Assembly (NCBI GenBank): GCA_023446675.1
Contig: JAEXPO010000391.1
Location: forward strand, 1 to 5,811
Source of the DNA: Bacillota bacterium
GTDB lineage: Bacteria > Bacillota > Clostridia > DSM-8532
DNA: 5,811 nucleotides
Direction of reading: 5' to 3'
Shown here in pieces: positions 1-5,811 of this stretch (the first letter of the stretch is position 1; the number at the start of each line of letters is the position of its first letter). The notes beneath the pieces were generated by a model, which worked only from the letters and a program-made list of their open reading frames with translations, did not search any database and had not been told where the DNA came from. The translations under genes and the position numbers were made by a program.

Positions 1-716
1 TAGGGGATCTGGGCTGTACCGTAAGGTTTGATTTTATAGCCTGGGGGGATGAAAAAAATAAAATCAATCTTGCCATTGCTTCCGGCGAATACGATTTGTA
101 TGTGGGCGGCGGTTTTTCGGATTATAAAATTACGGCGACAAAAAATGCATTTATGGATTTGAACCCCTTGCTGAGCGAAGTTCCTGAACTGGCGGCCCGC
201 TATGAACAAGCGGCGGAGGGGATGCTGAAAACCCACGAAATAGAAGGTAAATTATACGGTATACCACAGCTTGGCAAGCCTGGCGGTTATGGTGGCGAAG
301 GCTTCCTTTACCGTGAGGATTTGAGAAAAGCCTGGGGGCTTCCCGAAATAAACAGCCTGGATACGGTAGAGCAGTACCTGTACAAAGCAAAGGATGATCC
401 TGCCTTTGAGAATGTCTCCCTTATAACGGATCAGCGTTTCTGGACCAGCCTGTGGTATATGCTGGCCGGAGACAAATACATGACTGCCACCGATTTAATC
501 GGATCGCCCTATGCCGTTGTAGCCTATGATGATCCCTATAAGGTGGTGAGCCTTGTTGATACGCCGGAGTTTTTACAGGTGCTCGAATATGCTGCAAAAT
601 GGTATAAGGACGGTATTGTGGATCATGATATATTGGCTGCGCCCCAAAACACCACTGCAAAAGCGGCAGAGCTCATAAAGGCAGGTAGGAAGCCCTGTGA
701 AACGAATTCTCCCTGA
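1..716 (+). CDS. ABC transporter sugar-binding protein, N-terminal part (5' partial, ended by in-frame TGA)
   Basis: This is the larger-lobe part of an extracellular solute-binding protein for an ABC carbohydrate importer, which would be a lipid-anchored surface protein in a Gram-positive cell. The frame is open from base 3 to the window edge, so the signal peptide and lipobox lie outside; the ATG at 96 is an internal methionine. The visible 237 residues open with FDFIAWGDEKNKINLAIASG and a following YDLYVGGG, the usual pattern of family-1/DUF3502 binding proteins (a pair of Trp-Gly-Asp and 'INLAIASGE-D' elements). A later segment reading EGKLYGIPQL is the common 'yGiP' strand of these proteins. 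A TGA at 714-716 stops the frame, but the same frame continues straight on with family-like sequence, so this is one gene with a nonsense codon rather than a complete short gene. The family assignment is good; the sugar bound cannot be read from the sequence. Confidence 0.85.
   Translation, partial: GDLGCTVRFDFIAWGDEKNKINLAIASGEYDLYVGGGFSDYKITATKNAFMDLNPLLSEVPELAARYEQAAEGMLKTHEIEGKLYGIPQLGKPGGYGGEGFLYREDLRKAWGLPEINSLDTVEQYLYKAKDDPAFENVSLITDQRFWTSLWYMLAGDKYMTATDLIGSPYAVVAYDDPYKVVSLVDTPEFLQVLEYAAKWYKDGIVDHDILAAPQNTTAKAAELIKAGRKPCETNSP
714..716 (+). other. In-frame TGA interrupting the binding-protein gene
   Basis: Codon 238 of the visible frame is TGA, between ...CETNSP and WSIEGSIIAP. The sequence before and after is in the same frame, and both sides fit one protein. 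No insertion or deletion is needed, and a one-base change from TGG (Trp), CGA (Arg) or GGA (Gly) would explain it. It may be a true nonsense mutation or a base-call error. Confidence 0.8.
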
Positions 717-1358
717 TGGTCGATAGAAGGCAGCATCATCGCTCCGATCTATAAATCCAATTCCGAATGGGAAATGGGGTGGTACGATTATCTGTATAAC
801 AAAGCACCCGCCTTTTTGCCCTCTGTAACCAACTCAACCGCCATTTCTATTAATGCAAACTCTAAAAACGGACTGACTGCATTAAAATTTATTGAAAAGG
901 CCCATACTGATCAAACCTATTATTATTTGATTATGTTTGGCGTTGAGGGTGAAAATTATAAGCTGGCGGATGGCGTTCCCTCCACAACAGAAATTGAGTC
1001 GAAAAACCTCAAGCCCGGCTGGACCGGACTTCGTGATGACTATATGCACCCTGTTTCAGTAAGCGCGGACCCAAGATGGCAGGCGGATTACGATAATAAG
1101 GTCGCAACGGCCAAGCCTGCTGTTGGCTTTAGCCCCCTGGACGGCTTCTCCTTCAATACCGCGGACATATCCGCCGAGATCGCCGCGCTTGAAACTGTTA
1201 AAAGCCAATACATGCTGCCGTTGCAGTGTGGTGTTACCAAAGACATTGACAGTGATTTGTCAAAGGTAAAAGAGAAATTGGAAGGAGCAGGTTTACAAAA
1301 ATACCTTGACGCTCTGCAAGCACAATTAAGTGAATTTGCTGCCAAAAAGGGAAAATAA
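717..1358 (+). CDS. ABC transporter sugar-binding protein, C-terminal part with DUF3502 domain
   Basis: This is the continuation, in the same frame, of the binding protein interrupted at 714-716: 213 codons ending in TAA. The segment reads like the second half of DUF3502 (LipO-like) lipoproteins. It has 'EKAHTDQTYYYLIMFGVEGENY', shown here only as its key elements TDxxYYxLxxxGVEGExY, then a GWTGL turn, and a last helical stretch with GFSFNTADISAEIAAL, a GV-KDID element and a terminal QLSEFAAKKGK. These are the family's conserved C-terminal landmarks. The first ATG after the stop is at 774; it lacks a convincing ribosome binding site and would omit WSIEGSIIAP, so separate translation seems unlikely. 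Its job would be to close over the ligand with the N-terminal lobe and dock to a permease. If the TGA is real, this half is probably not made. Confidence 0.8.
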   Translation, partial: WSIEGSIIAPIYKSNSEWEMGWYDYLYNKAPAFLPSVTNSTAISINANSKNGLTALKFIEKAHTDQTYYYLIMFGVEGENYKLADGVPSTTEIESKNLKPGWTGLRDDYMHPVSVSADPRWQADYDNKVATAKPAVGFSPLDGFSFNTADISAEIAALETVKSQYMLPLQCGVTKDIDSDLSKVKEKLEGAGLQKYLDALQAQLSEFAAKKGK

Positions 1359-1403
1359 AGAATGATTACCCGCCATTTTAATGCAGTTTCAATATGATTT
1401 TAC

Positions 1404-1428
1404 AGGATGCCTTTCTTTCAGGCATCCT
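1404..1428 (+). terminator. Possible intrinsic terminator after the binding-protein gene
   Basis: An 8-bp perfect stem (AGGATGCC at 1404-1411 with GGCATCCT at 1421-1428) encloses a 9-base loop, 45 bases after the TAA. The following TCTTGTC is only a poor T tract, so termination may be weak. The right arm can also pair with 1455-1466, which would undo this hairpin. Confidence 0.4.
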
Positions 1429-1466
1429 TCTTGTCATGAAAAGGGGCCGCATTTCAAGAAGGATGC
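1404..1466 (+). repeat. Three-copy AGGATGC repeat forming two competing stems
   Basis: The heptamer AGGATGC occurs forward at 1404-1410, inverted at 1422-1428 and forward again at 1460-1466. The middle copy pairs with the first through 8 bp. It pairs with the third through 12 perfect bp (GCATCCTTCTTG at 1422-1433 with CAAGAAGGATGC at 1455-1466), leaving a 21-base loop. The two stems cannot form together. The right arm ends 11 bases before the TATAAT box, where a -35 element would sit, so a protein-binding operator is an alternative to an RNA structure. Pairing is seen directly; function is inferred. Confidence 0.6.
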
Positions 1467-1477
1467 GAAATATGTAG

Positions 1478-1483
1478 TATAAT
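1478..1483 (+). promoter_or_regulatory. -10 element TATAAT before the histidine kinase gene
   Basis: This is a perfect TATAAT hexamer, 31 bases before the kinase ATG, which would give a leader of about 25 bases. No good -35 hexamer is seen at 16-18 bases upstream; that interval falls on the CAAGAAGGATGC repeat arm. A promoter with a poor -35 box often depends on an activator, so an activator-dependent promoter is plausible but unproven. Confidence 0.45.
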
Positions 1484-1502
1484 TAAAAAATCAACCGGGT
1501 TT

Positions 1503-1507
1503 GGAGG
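1503..1507 (+). promoter_or_regulatory. Ribosome binding site of the histidine kinase gene
   Basis: GGAGG lies 7 bases before the ATG at 1515 and fixes that start codon. Confidence 0.8.
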
Positions 1508-1514
1508 CGGGGGG

Positions 1515-3320
1515 ATGACGGGTTTAAAGGTGAGGTTTAGGGCCGCTGAAAGCTGGTTCTTGAATTTATCCTTAATAACAAAAATGTTTTTCTTATTTGC
1601 AATAGCAGGGTTAATTCCACTGTCAACCAGCTTTGTTTTGTCTTATAAGGAGATTTGCCAATTTTCCTATAACAATCAAAAAAATATGACCGAGCAGGGG
1701 TACCGGCAGACCCGGACGGCTCTGGCCAATCAATTTGAACGCATAAACAAATTGTCAACGCTTATTACAGCAAATCAGAATTTCAACTCTGCATTAAAGC
1801 TCATCAGAGACAGCACCGATTCCCAGGAGCAATACACGGAATACAAAAAGCTGAACAAGGATTTGAGCGACCAGTATTTCAGTACGGAATATGACAGCAT
1901 TATGTACTATGTCAGCAGTGATTTCAACCTGAATGAGAGCATGTTTCCTATTTTCCGATCCAGCGAGACGGAAAAAGGGCGGGAAGTCATAAACGAGCTT
2001 GATTATAACGGCAACAAGCCGGTGTGGATGTATTACACGGAAAACCGGACCTATAATTCGGGAGAATATCTCTCTCTTGCCCGTTACATACCGGATATGT
2101 CCGATTTCAGCACCTTTATCGGTATTGTTATGATTAATATGGAAGTGAGTAAAATTCGGGATACCTTTATTCCTACAAGGCCGGAGGAGCTCATTTATCT
2201 TAAGACAACGGACGGAAGGCTTGTAACCTCCAGCAATGATCAAATGCTCACAGAGCTTGGAATTTCTGCCGAAACAGAAAGCCGCATTACAAATAGCATC
2301 AATGAAATTTCCATAGGCGACAAGCGGTACCTGGCTTTGAAAAGCCAAATTCCCGACACCAATCTCCAGTTGATAGCCGTCATTCCCGTAAATGTTATCT
2401 ATCAATCTCTTTTTCATGCCGATAAGAGGATGTTTGCTTTTTATGCCTGTATCTGCATTATCATGCTGATGATAATCTTTGCCATTACAAAATCCATATC
2501 AAAACGGATTTTGCTGCTTTCCCGGAAAATGAAGGGGGTACGAGAAGGAGCCCTTGATAAGCTGACCCTGCGTGAGCAAAAGGATGAGGTAGGCAATCTG
2601 GTTGCCAATTACAACTTTATGGTTGATGAAATTCAATCCCTGCTGTCTCAGCAGTTTCAACTGGGCCAGGAGAAAAAGGGAGCAGAGCTGAAGGCTCTTC
2701 AGTCACAGATTAATCCTCATTTTCTCTATAACACGCTGGACATGATTAACTGGATGGCTCAAAGAAATGAAACCGAACACATCCGGGATACCGTGTATGC
2801 TTTATCGAAATATTACAGGCTTATATTGAACAAAGGGGAAGACATTATAACTATTGGTGATGAAATTCAAATATGCAATGCCTATATTTCTATTCAGCAG
2901 AAACGCTTTAAGGATAGAATTAAATTTGTTGTGGATATGGAGGAAGCTATCCTGCGTTATTTAATTCCGAAAATTACTTTACAGCCCTTAATAGAGAATG
3001 CTATTATTCATGGGATTTCCGAAAACCCCGACGGGTGCGGTACCATTATTGTAAGTGGTTGGGAAGAGGGGGATGATGAGCTTGTTTTATCGGTTACCGA
3101 CGATGGTGTTGGCATGAATTCGGCGGAGAATTTTGAGCCTAAGCCCTCCGGAAGCCGTTACGGCATCCGAAATATTGAAATGCGGCTCAACATGTTTTAT
3201 GGCAAAACCCAGTGCATTCAATATGACAGTGCCAGAGGGATAGGTACCTGTGTCAGCTTAAATATCAGAAAGATTAAGCAAAAAGGTGGAGGGAAGCCTG
3301 ATGCGCTTACTAATAGCTGA
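1515..3320 (+). CDS. Sensor histidine kinase, YesM/LytS type
   Basis: This is a membrane-bound kinase of 601 residues that autophosphorylates on histidine and passes the phosphate to the regulator encoded just downstream. A short cytoplasmic N-terminus is followed by a membrane segment at about 24-44, an extracellular sensor region of about 260 residues (45-304), a second membrane segment at about 305-325, a HAMP linker to about 378, and the His_kinase domain with its phosphate-accepting His402 in QINPHFLYNTL. The ATPase part shows Asn495 in LIENAIIHG, the DDGVGM box at 529-534 and a glycine-rich GSRYGIRNI at 546-554, so all catalytic motifs are present. This order is the hallmark of YesM-like kinases that control glycan-use genes in Bacillota. 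The ATG at 1515 has a well-placed GGAGG, and the gene overlaps the regulator by 20 bases. The ligand is unknown; the sensor region has no motif from which it could be read. Confidence 0.95.
   Translation: MTGLKVRFRAAESWFLNLSLITKMFFLFAIAGLIPLSTSFVLSYKEICQFSYNNQKNMTEQGYRQTRTALANQFERINKLSTLITANQNFNSALKLIRDSTDSQEQYTEYKKLNKDLSDQYFSTEYDSIMYYVSSDFNLNESMFPIFRSSETEKGREVINELDYNGNKPVWMYYTENRTYNSGEYLSLARYIPDMSDFSTFIGIVMINMEVSKIRDTFIPTRPEELIYLKTTDGRLVTSSNDQMLTELGISAETESRITNSINEISIGDKRYLALKSQIPDTNLQLIAVIPVNVIYQSLFHADKRMFAFYACICIIMLMIIFAITKSISKRILLLSRKMKGVREGALDKLTLREQKDEVGNLVANYNFMVDEIQSLLSQQFQLGQEKKGAELKALQSQINPHFLYNTLDMINWMAQRNETEHIRDTVYALSKYYRLILNKGEDIITIGDEIQICNAYISIQQKRFKDRIKFVVDMEEAILRYLIPKITLQPLIENAIIHGISENPDGCGTIIVSGWEEGDDELVLSVTDDGVGMNSAENFEPKPSGSRYGIRNIEMRLNMFYGKTQCIQYDSARGIGTCVSLNIRKIKQKGGGKPDALTNS
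3288..3292 (+). promoter_or_regulatory. Ribosome binding site that sets the regulator start at 3301
   Basis: GGAGG, inside the 3' end of the kinase gene, lies 8 bases before the ATG at 3301. It overlaps a GTG at 3286 that is in the regulator's frame, so that GTG cannot be the start served by this site. Confidence 0.75.
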
Positions 3321-4833
3321 GGATGAGGACTATACAAGGGAAGGGTTAATGCACTCCCTGCCATGGCAGGAGTACGGTATATCGGAAATAATGCAGGCAA
3401 GGGACGGCAGTGAGGCATTGAAAATATCGCTGTGGTTTAAGCCGGATATTGTATTGACCGATATCCGAATGCCCAAGCTGAGTGGAATTGAATTTGCCCA
3501 AAGGCTGACTAAGCAGTGTCCCGACAGTAAAATTCTTTTTATAAGCGGCTATCTGGACATTAGCTATTTAAAAAGCGCCATTCAGCTATGCGCTGTGGAT
3601 TACATAGAAAAACCCCTAAATCCGGAAGCAGTGAAGGTAGCGGTAAAAAAAGCTGTCGATTCAATCAATGAAAAGCGAAGGCAAGGCATGATCTTTGAAA
3701 TAAAGAACGAGCTCCAGATGCAAAAGCTTGCGTCTACGTTACGTTATCAAAACAAGGATAAAGCATTAATCTATTCCTTATGCAAGGAAATCGGACTTTT
3801 GACAAACAGCAATTATATTGTCATTGTCCTGTGGGACAGGGAAAAGCTTCGCACACAGGAGGAAAATATCGGCCTGATAAATGATTTCTGGAAGCGAAAC
3901 GGCTGCATGTCCATTTGCGCTTTTATTGAGCATGACGAATATTTCACAATTATAGAATTTAAAAATGGGGAGGAGAAAAAGATACATAAGCTTTGTGAAA
4001 GCTTTTCCATGACAGAAAAGAGCTTTTGCGTAGGTATGGGCTTTAGGGTGGATAATCTCATGAGTGTTTCCGAAAGCTACAAGGTCGCTTTGTTTAACGC
4101 CAACCGGGGCTATTACAATACGGAAAAAAATCTCTTTGTTATGGATGATAAAATACTGAATACCAAAAACCTTGATCATAATTTGTTTGCCGAATTTGAT
4201 TCCATTATCCGGTATACGCCCAGGAAGCTTAAGCAATGGCTTGAACAGCTTTTTAATAAAATGGCTGAAAAGGAATGCTATCCCCGAGAGCATGTTAAAG
4301 GCCTCTTTGTTACCTTTGCCAAAACAATGCTTAAAGGAAAGCAAAGCATCATAACAAGAATTGACTGTCTGTATGAAGAGGAGGATGTTGAAAGGTTGCT
4401 TTCGGAAACAAACACACTGCTCCAGGTTAAGGACTTAATAATAGTACTGGCTGCCGAATATGAAGCGGAGGTTGAGAAAGGTTCCGGCTATTCCAAAACA
4501 GTACGGGCGGCGATTGAATACATTGACGCCCACTATACTCAGGTTGATCTGGGAATTGAAGCTATCGCTGAATTTGTCCACTTATCCTCCGCCCATCTCA
4601 GCGTTCTGTTTAAGCAGGAAACGGGGGTGACTCCAAAGCAGTATATCGGCGATTACCGTTTGGAGCTGTCCAAGAAGCTGCTTGCCTCCGAGCTATATAA
4701 AATAAATGAGATAGCTGAGCTTTGCGGCTACTCCAGTTCCTGTTATTTTGCCAAGGTGTTTAAGGCTGCAACAGGATTAAGCCCTGTGGAGTACCGGAAT
4801 CAATGGGGATTGGAAAATATCCCGACGCCATGA
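3301..4833 (+). CDS. Response regulator with AraC-type DNA-binding domain, YesN type
   Basis: This 510-residue cytoplasmic regulator is the expected partner of the upstream kinase and a probable transcription activator of nearby glycan-use genes. The receiver domain (about 1-122) has the acidic pocket Glu7/Asp8, the phosphate-accepting Asp54 in VLTDIRMP, Ser82 in FISGY and Lys104 in IEKP. A middle region (about 172-282) has the VGMGFRVDNLMSVSESYKVA pattern followed by a helix with Ala-rich spacing, resembling the degenerate GGDEF-like domain of YesN and CdaR regulators. The C-terminus (about 405-503) is an AraC-type double helix-turn-helix, with IEAIAEFVHLSSAHLSVLFK as the first unit and INEIAELCGYSSSCYFAKVF as the second, then the closing TGLSPVEYR. 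ATG 3301 is chosen over GTG 3286 because of the GGAGG spacing and because MRLLIAEDED is the normal receiver start. The 20-base overlap with the kinase gene suggests coupled translation. Confidence 0.95.
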   Translation: MRLLIAEDEDYTREGLMHSLPWQEYGISEIMQARDGSEALKISLWFKPDIVLTDIRMPKLSGIEFAQRLTKQCPDSKILFISGYLDISYLKSAIQLCAVDYIEKPLNPEAVKVAVKKAVDSINEKRRQGMIFEIKNELQMQKLASTLRYQNKDKALIYSLCKEIGLLTNSNYIVIVLWDREKLRTQEENIGLINDFWKRNGCMSICAFIEHDEYFTIIEFKNGEEKKIHKLCESFSMTEKSFCVGMGFRVDNLMSVSESYKVALFNANRGYYNTEKNLFVMDDKILNTKNLDHNLFAEFDSIIRYTPRKLKQWLEQLFNKMAEKECYPREHVKGLFVTFAKTMLKGKQSIITRIDCLYEEEDVERLLSETNTLLQVKDLIIVLAAEYEAEVEKGSGYSKTVRAAIEYIDAHYTQVDLGIEAIAEFVHLSSAHLSVLFKQETGVTPKQYIGDYRLELSKKLLASELYKINEIAELCGYSSSCYFAKVFKAATGLSPVEYRNQWGLENIPTP

Positions 4834-4845
4834 GGCACCGGGATA
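4814..4845 (-). terminator. Intrinsic terminator for the GH95 gene, lying in the regulator's 3' end
   Basis: Read on the - strand, the 7-bp stem TATCCCG/CGGGATA (4818-4824 with 4839-4845) is continued by GCC/GGC after an AC/AC internal loop, closes on a 4-base loop and is followed by TTTT (complement of 4814-4817). It lies 46 bases past the GH95 stop. The loop bases 4830-4833 include the regulator's TGA stop. On the + strand no T tract follows it. Confidence 0.6.
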
Positions 4846-4860
4846 AAGCATTAAGGTGAT

Positions 4861-4886
4861 AGCTATCCAGATGATAGTTTCTTTTT
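4861..4886 (+). terminator. Intrinsic terminator for the two-component operon
   Basis: A 7-bp stem (AGCTATC at 4861-4867 with GATAGTT at 4873-4879, one G-T pair) has a 5-base loop and is followed by TCTTTTT at 4880-4886. The stem is AT-rich, so it is probably only moderately strong. It starts 28 bases after the regulator's stop and faces the convergent GH95 gene. Confidence 0.55.
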
Positions 4887-4890
4887 AGGA

Positions 4891-5811
4891 TTAATAGATC
4901 CTGTAGTCCTCCAGCTTTCCATCCTTCCAGCGGATATCAATGGATTTGCCGTTTTTAATGCGTAGACCCTTTACATAACCGCTGTCAAATTCCTGGGGCA
5001 GTGCAGGCAGTATTTTAAGCTCTCCGTTTCTGTCCTGAACCAGCATATTGGCAATACCCGCCGTTCCTCCGAAATTACCGTCAATCTGGAATGGGGGATG
5101 CGCATCCCATAAATTGGGATAGGTAGACTTGGTAAGGAGGGTTTTTAGAAATTTATAAGCGTTTTCCTTATCCTCCAGGATAGCCCAGAGATTGATTATC
5201 CAGGCGCAGCTCCAGCCCGTATGTCCTCCTCCATTATCGAGTCGTTCCGTTAACGAAATACGGCAGGCTTCCTTCAAGGCACTGTCACCCTCAAAAAGCT
5301 CAGCAGGAAACAGGCCATATAGATGGGACATGTGACGGTGCCCCGGCTCACTTTCCTTTAGTTCCTCATGCCACTCCAAGAGCTGGCCCTTGCTTCCTGT
5401 TTTAAAGGGTGTAAGCTTGTGGAGCCGCTCTTCTATATCGGTAAGAAGCTCATCCTTAATACCCAGGATAGCGCAGGTCTTTTTAAAGCTTCCAAAAACC
5501 TCCCGGACTAACGCCAGGTCCATAGCGGCAGACATGGCAACAGCGCTGGTGGTGCCGTCCTCTGTTACAAACCGGTTCTCCGGCGAGGTGGAGGGACAGG
5601 TAACGTAGCAGCCGTTGTGCTCAAAGAGCCAGTCCACAAAAAACAGGGAGGCCTCCTTTAAAACGGGATATACTGTGTTTTTAAGAAATGATGGATCCGG
5701 ATTGTATTCGTAATGCTTGAAAAGCTCGCTCACCAGCCAGGCTCCGCCCATGGGCCACAGAGACCAGGTAACACAATTCCCCTCGCCCTTGTCCTGCCCG
5801 CAGGCGATACC
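4891..5811 (-). CDS. GH95 glycoside hydrolase (alpha-L-fucosidase family), C-terminal part
   Basis: This is the last 306 residues of a family-95 glycoside hydrolase, whose known members are inverting alpha-1,2-L-fucosidases and, less often, alpha-L-galactosidases. The frame stays open to the window edge (upstream residues read ...NCVTWSLWPMGGAWL), so the methionine at 5751 is internal and the start lies outside. The (alpha/alpha)6-barrel landmarks are present in order: WPMGGAWL, PSTSPEN, the LLEWHEE and HRHMSHLYGLFPAEL segments, NGGGHTGWSCAW, HPPFQIDGNFGGTAGI and LPALP near the end, then a short beta-rich tail ending in TAA at 4891-4893. By family knowledge the Glu of SPEN and the Asp of QIDGNFG are the likely general acid and base; both are present. 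The other catalytic Asn pair would lie upstream. Usual family length is roughly 700-800 residues, so about half or more is missing. The gene converges on the regulator and is transcribed separately from it. The signal peptide, and hence the site of action, cannot be seen. Confidence 0.93.
   Translation of the reverse strand, partial: GIACGQDKGEGNCVTWSLWPMGGAWLVSELFKHYEYNPDPSFLKNTVYPVLKEASLFFVDWLFEHNGCYVTCPSTSPENRFVTEDGTTSAVAMSAAMDLALVREVFGSFKKTCAILGIKDELLTDIEERLHKLTPFKTGSKGQLLEWHEELKESEPGHRHMSHLYGLFPAELFEGDSALKEACRISLTERLDNGGGHTGWSCAWIINLWAILEDKENAYKFLKTLLTKSTYPNLWDAHPPFQIDGNFGGTAGIANMLVQDRNGELKILPALPQEFDSGYVKGLRIKNGKSIDIRWKDGKLEDYRIY

Noticed and set aside
714..716. TGA read as tryptophan (alternative genetic code) or selenocysteine
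   Set aside because: TGA serves as a normal stop for the kinase (3318-3320) and regulator (4831-4833). The kinase frame hits a second TGA two codons later, and the long genes use TGG for Trp with no internal TGA. No stem-loop typical of selenocysteine insertion is evident after 716, and the family is not known for selenocysteine.
774..1358. A separate 194-residue gene starting at ATG 774
   Set aside because: It is the same frame as the upstream binding protein, family-like sequence precedes the ATG, and there is no convincing ribosome binding site.
1437..1456. Possible CcpA cre site TGAAA...TTTCA
   Set aside because: The half-sites are 10 bases apart rather than the 4 of a cre element, and the core lacks the central CG at the right place.
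1794..2417. 207-codon open frame on the - strand inside the kinase gene
   Set aside because: It has no recognisable family, lies wholly within the sensor coding region and has none of the features of a real gene; it is a shadow. The same applies to the - strand frame at 3778-4344.
3286..3300. GTG start for the regulator at 3286
   Set aside because: The GTG overlaps the GGAGG itself and adds residues not expected before the receiver; ATG 3301 has correct spacing.
4887..4902. Small hairpin AGGAT/ATCCT over the GH95 stop codon
   Set aside because: It has only 5 bp and no T tract on either strand.
5095..5108. 14-bp perfect palindrome GGGATGCGCATCCC
   Set aside because: It encodes the conserved DAHPP of GH95, and a palindrome of this length is expected by chance at an appreciable rate in a window this size. 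It shares GGATGC with the intergenic repeats, but this looks coincidental.

Overview
This is a 5.8-kb piece of a carbohydrate-uptake and glycan-degradation locus, most likely from a Bacillota bacterium (Clostridia or the Paenibacillus group). That placement rests on family content: a DUF3502-type solute-binding protein, a YesM/YesN-type two-component pair and a GH95 fucosidase, together with moderate GC content and strong GGAGG ribosome binding sites. It is inferred, and no species can be named.

Layout: (1) Bases 1-1358, + strand, hold most of an ABC-transporter sugar-binding lipoprotein gene. Its 5' end lies before the window, and one in-frame TGA at 714-716 breaks it; the same frame resumes immediately and runs to a normal DUF3502 C-terminus. 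(2) Bases 1359-1514 are an intergenic region with a hairpin near the end of the binding-protein transcript. Its arm sequence recurs, so two mutually exclusive stems are possible. A TATAAT box and a GGAGG site then lead into the next gene. (3) Bases 1515-3320 and 3301-4833 encode a membrane sensor histidine kinase and a response regulator (receiver, degenerate GGDEF-like middle region, AraC-type DNA-binding end). They overlap by 20 bases and are presumably co-translated. (4) Bases 4834-4890 separate two convergent genes. A + strand terminator follows the regulator, and a - strand terminator hairpin lies across the regulator's stop codon. (5) Bases 4891-5811, - strand, are the C-terminal 306 residues of a GH95 glycoside hydrolase, whose start is beyond the window.

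Taken together: the histidine kinase would sense a glycan-derived signal at the membrane, the AraC-type regulator would activate nearby uptake and hydrolase genes, the binding protein would deliver oligosaccharides to an ABC permease encoded before the window, and the GH95 enzyme would release terminal L-fucose (or a related sugar). The substrate is inferred from the GH95 family alone. Nothing here looks like a wholly new system. The items most worth checking are the nonsense codon in an otherwise intact binding protein and the three-copy AGGATGC motif before the kinase gene.
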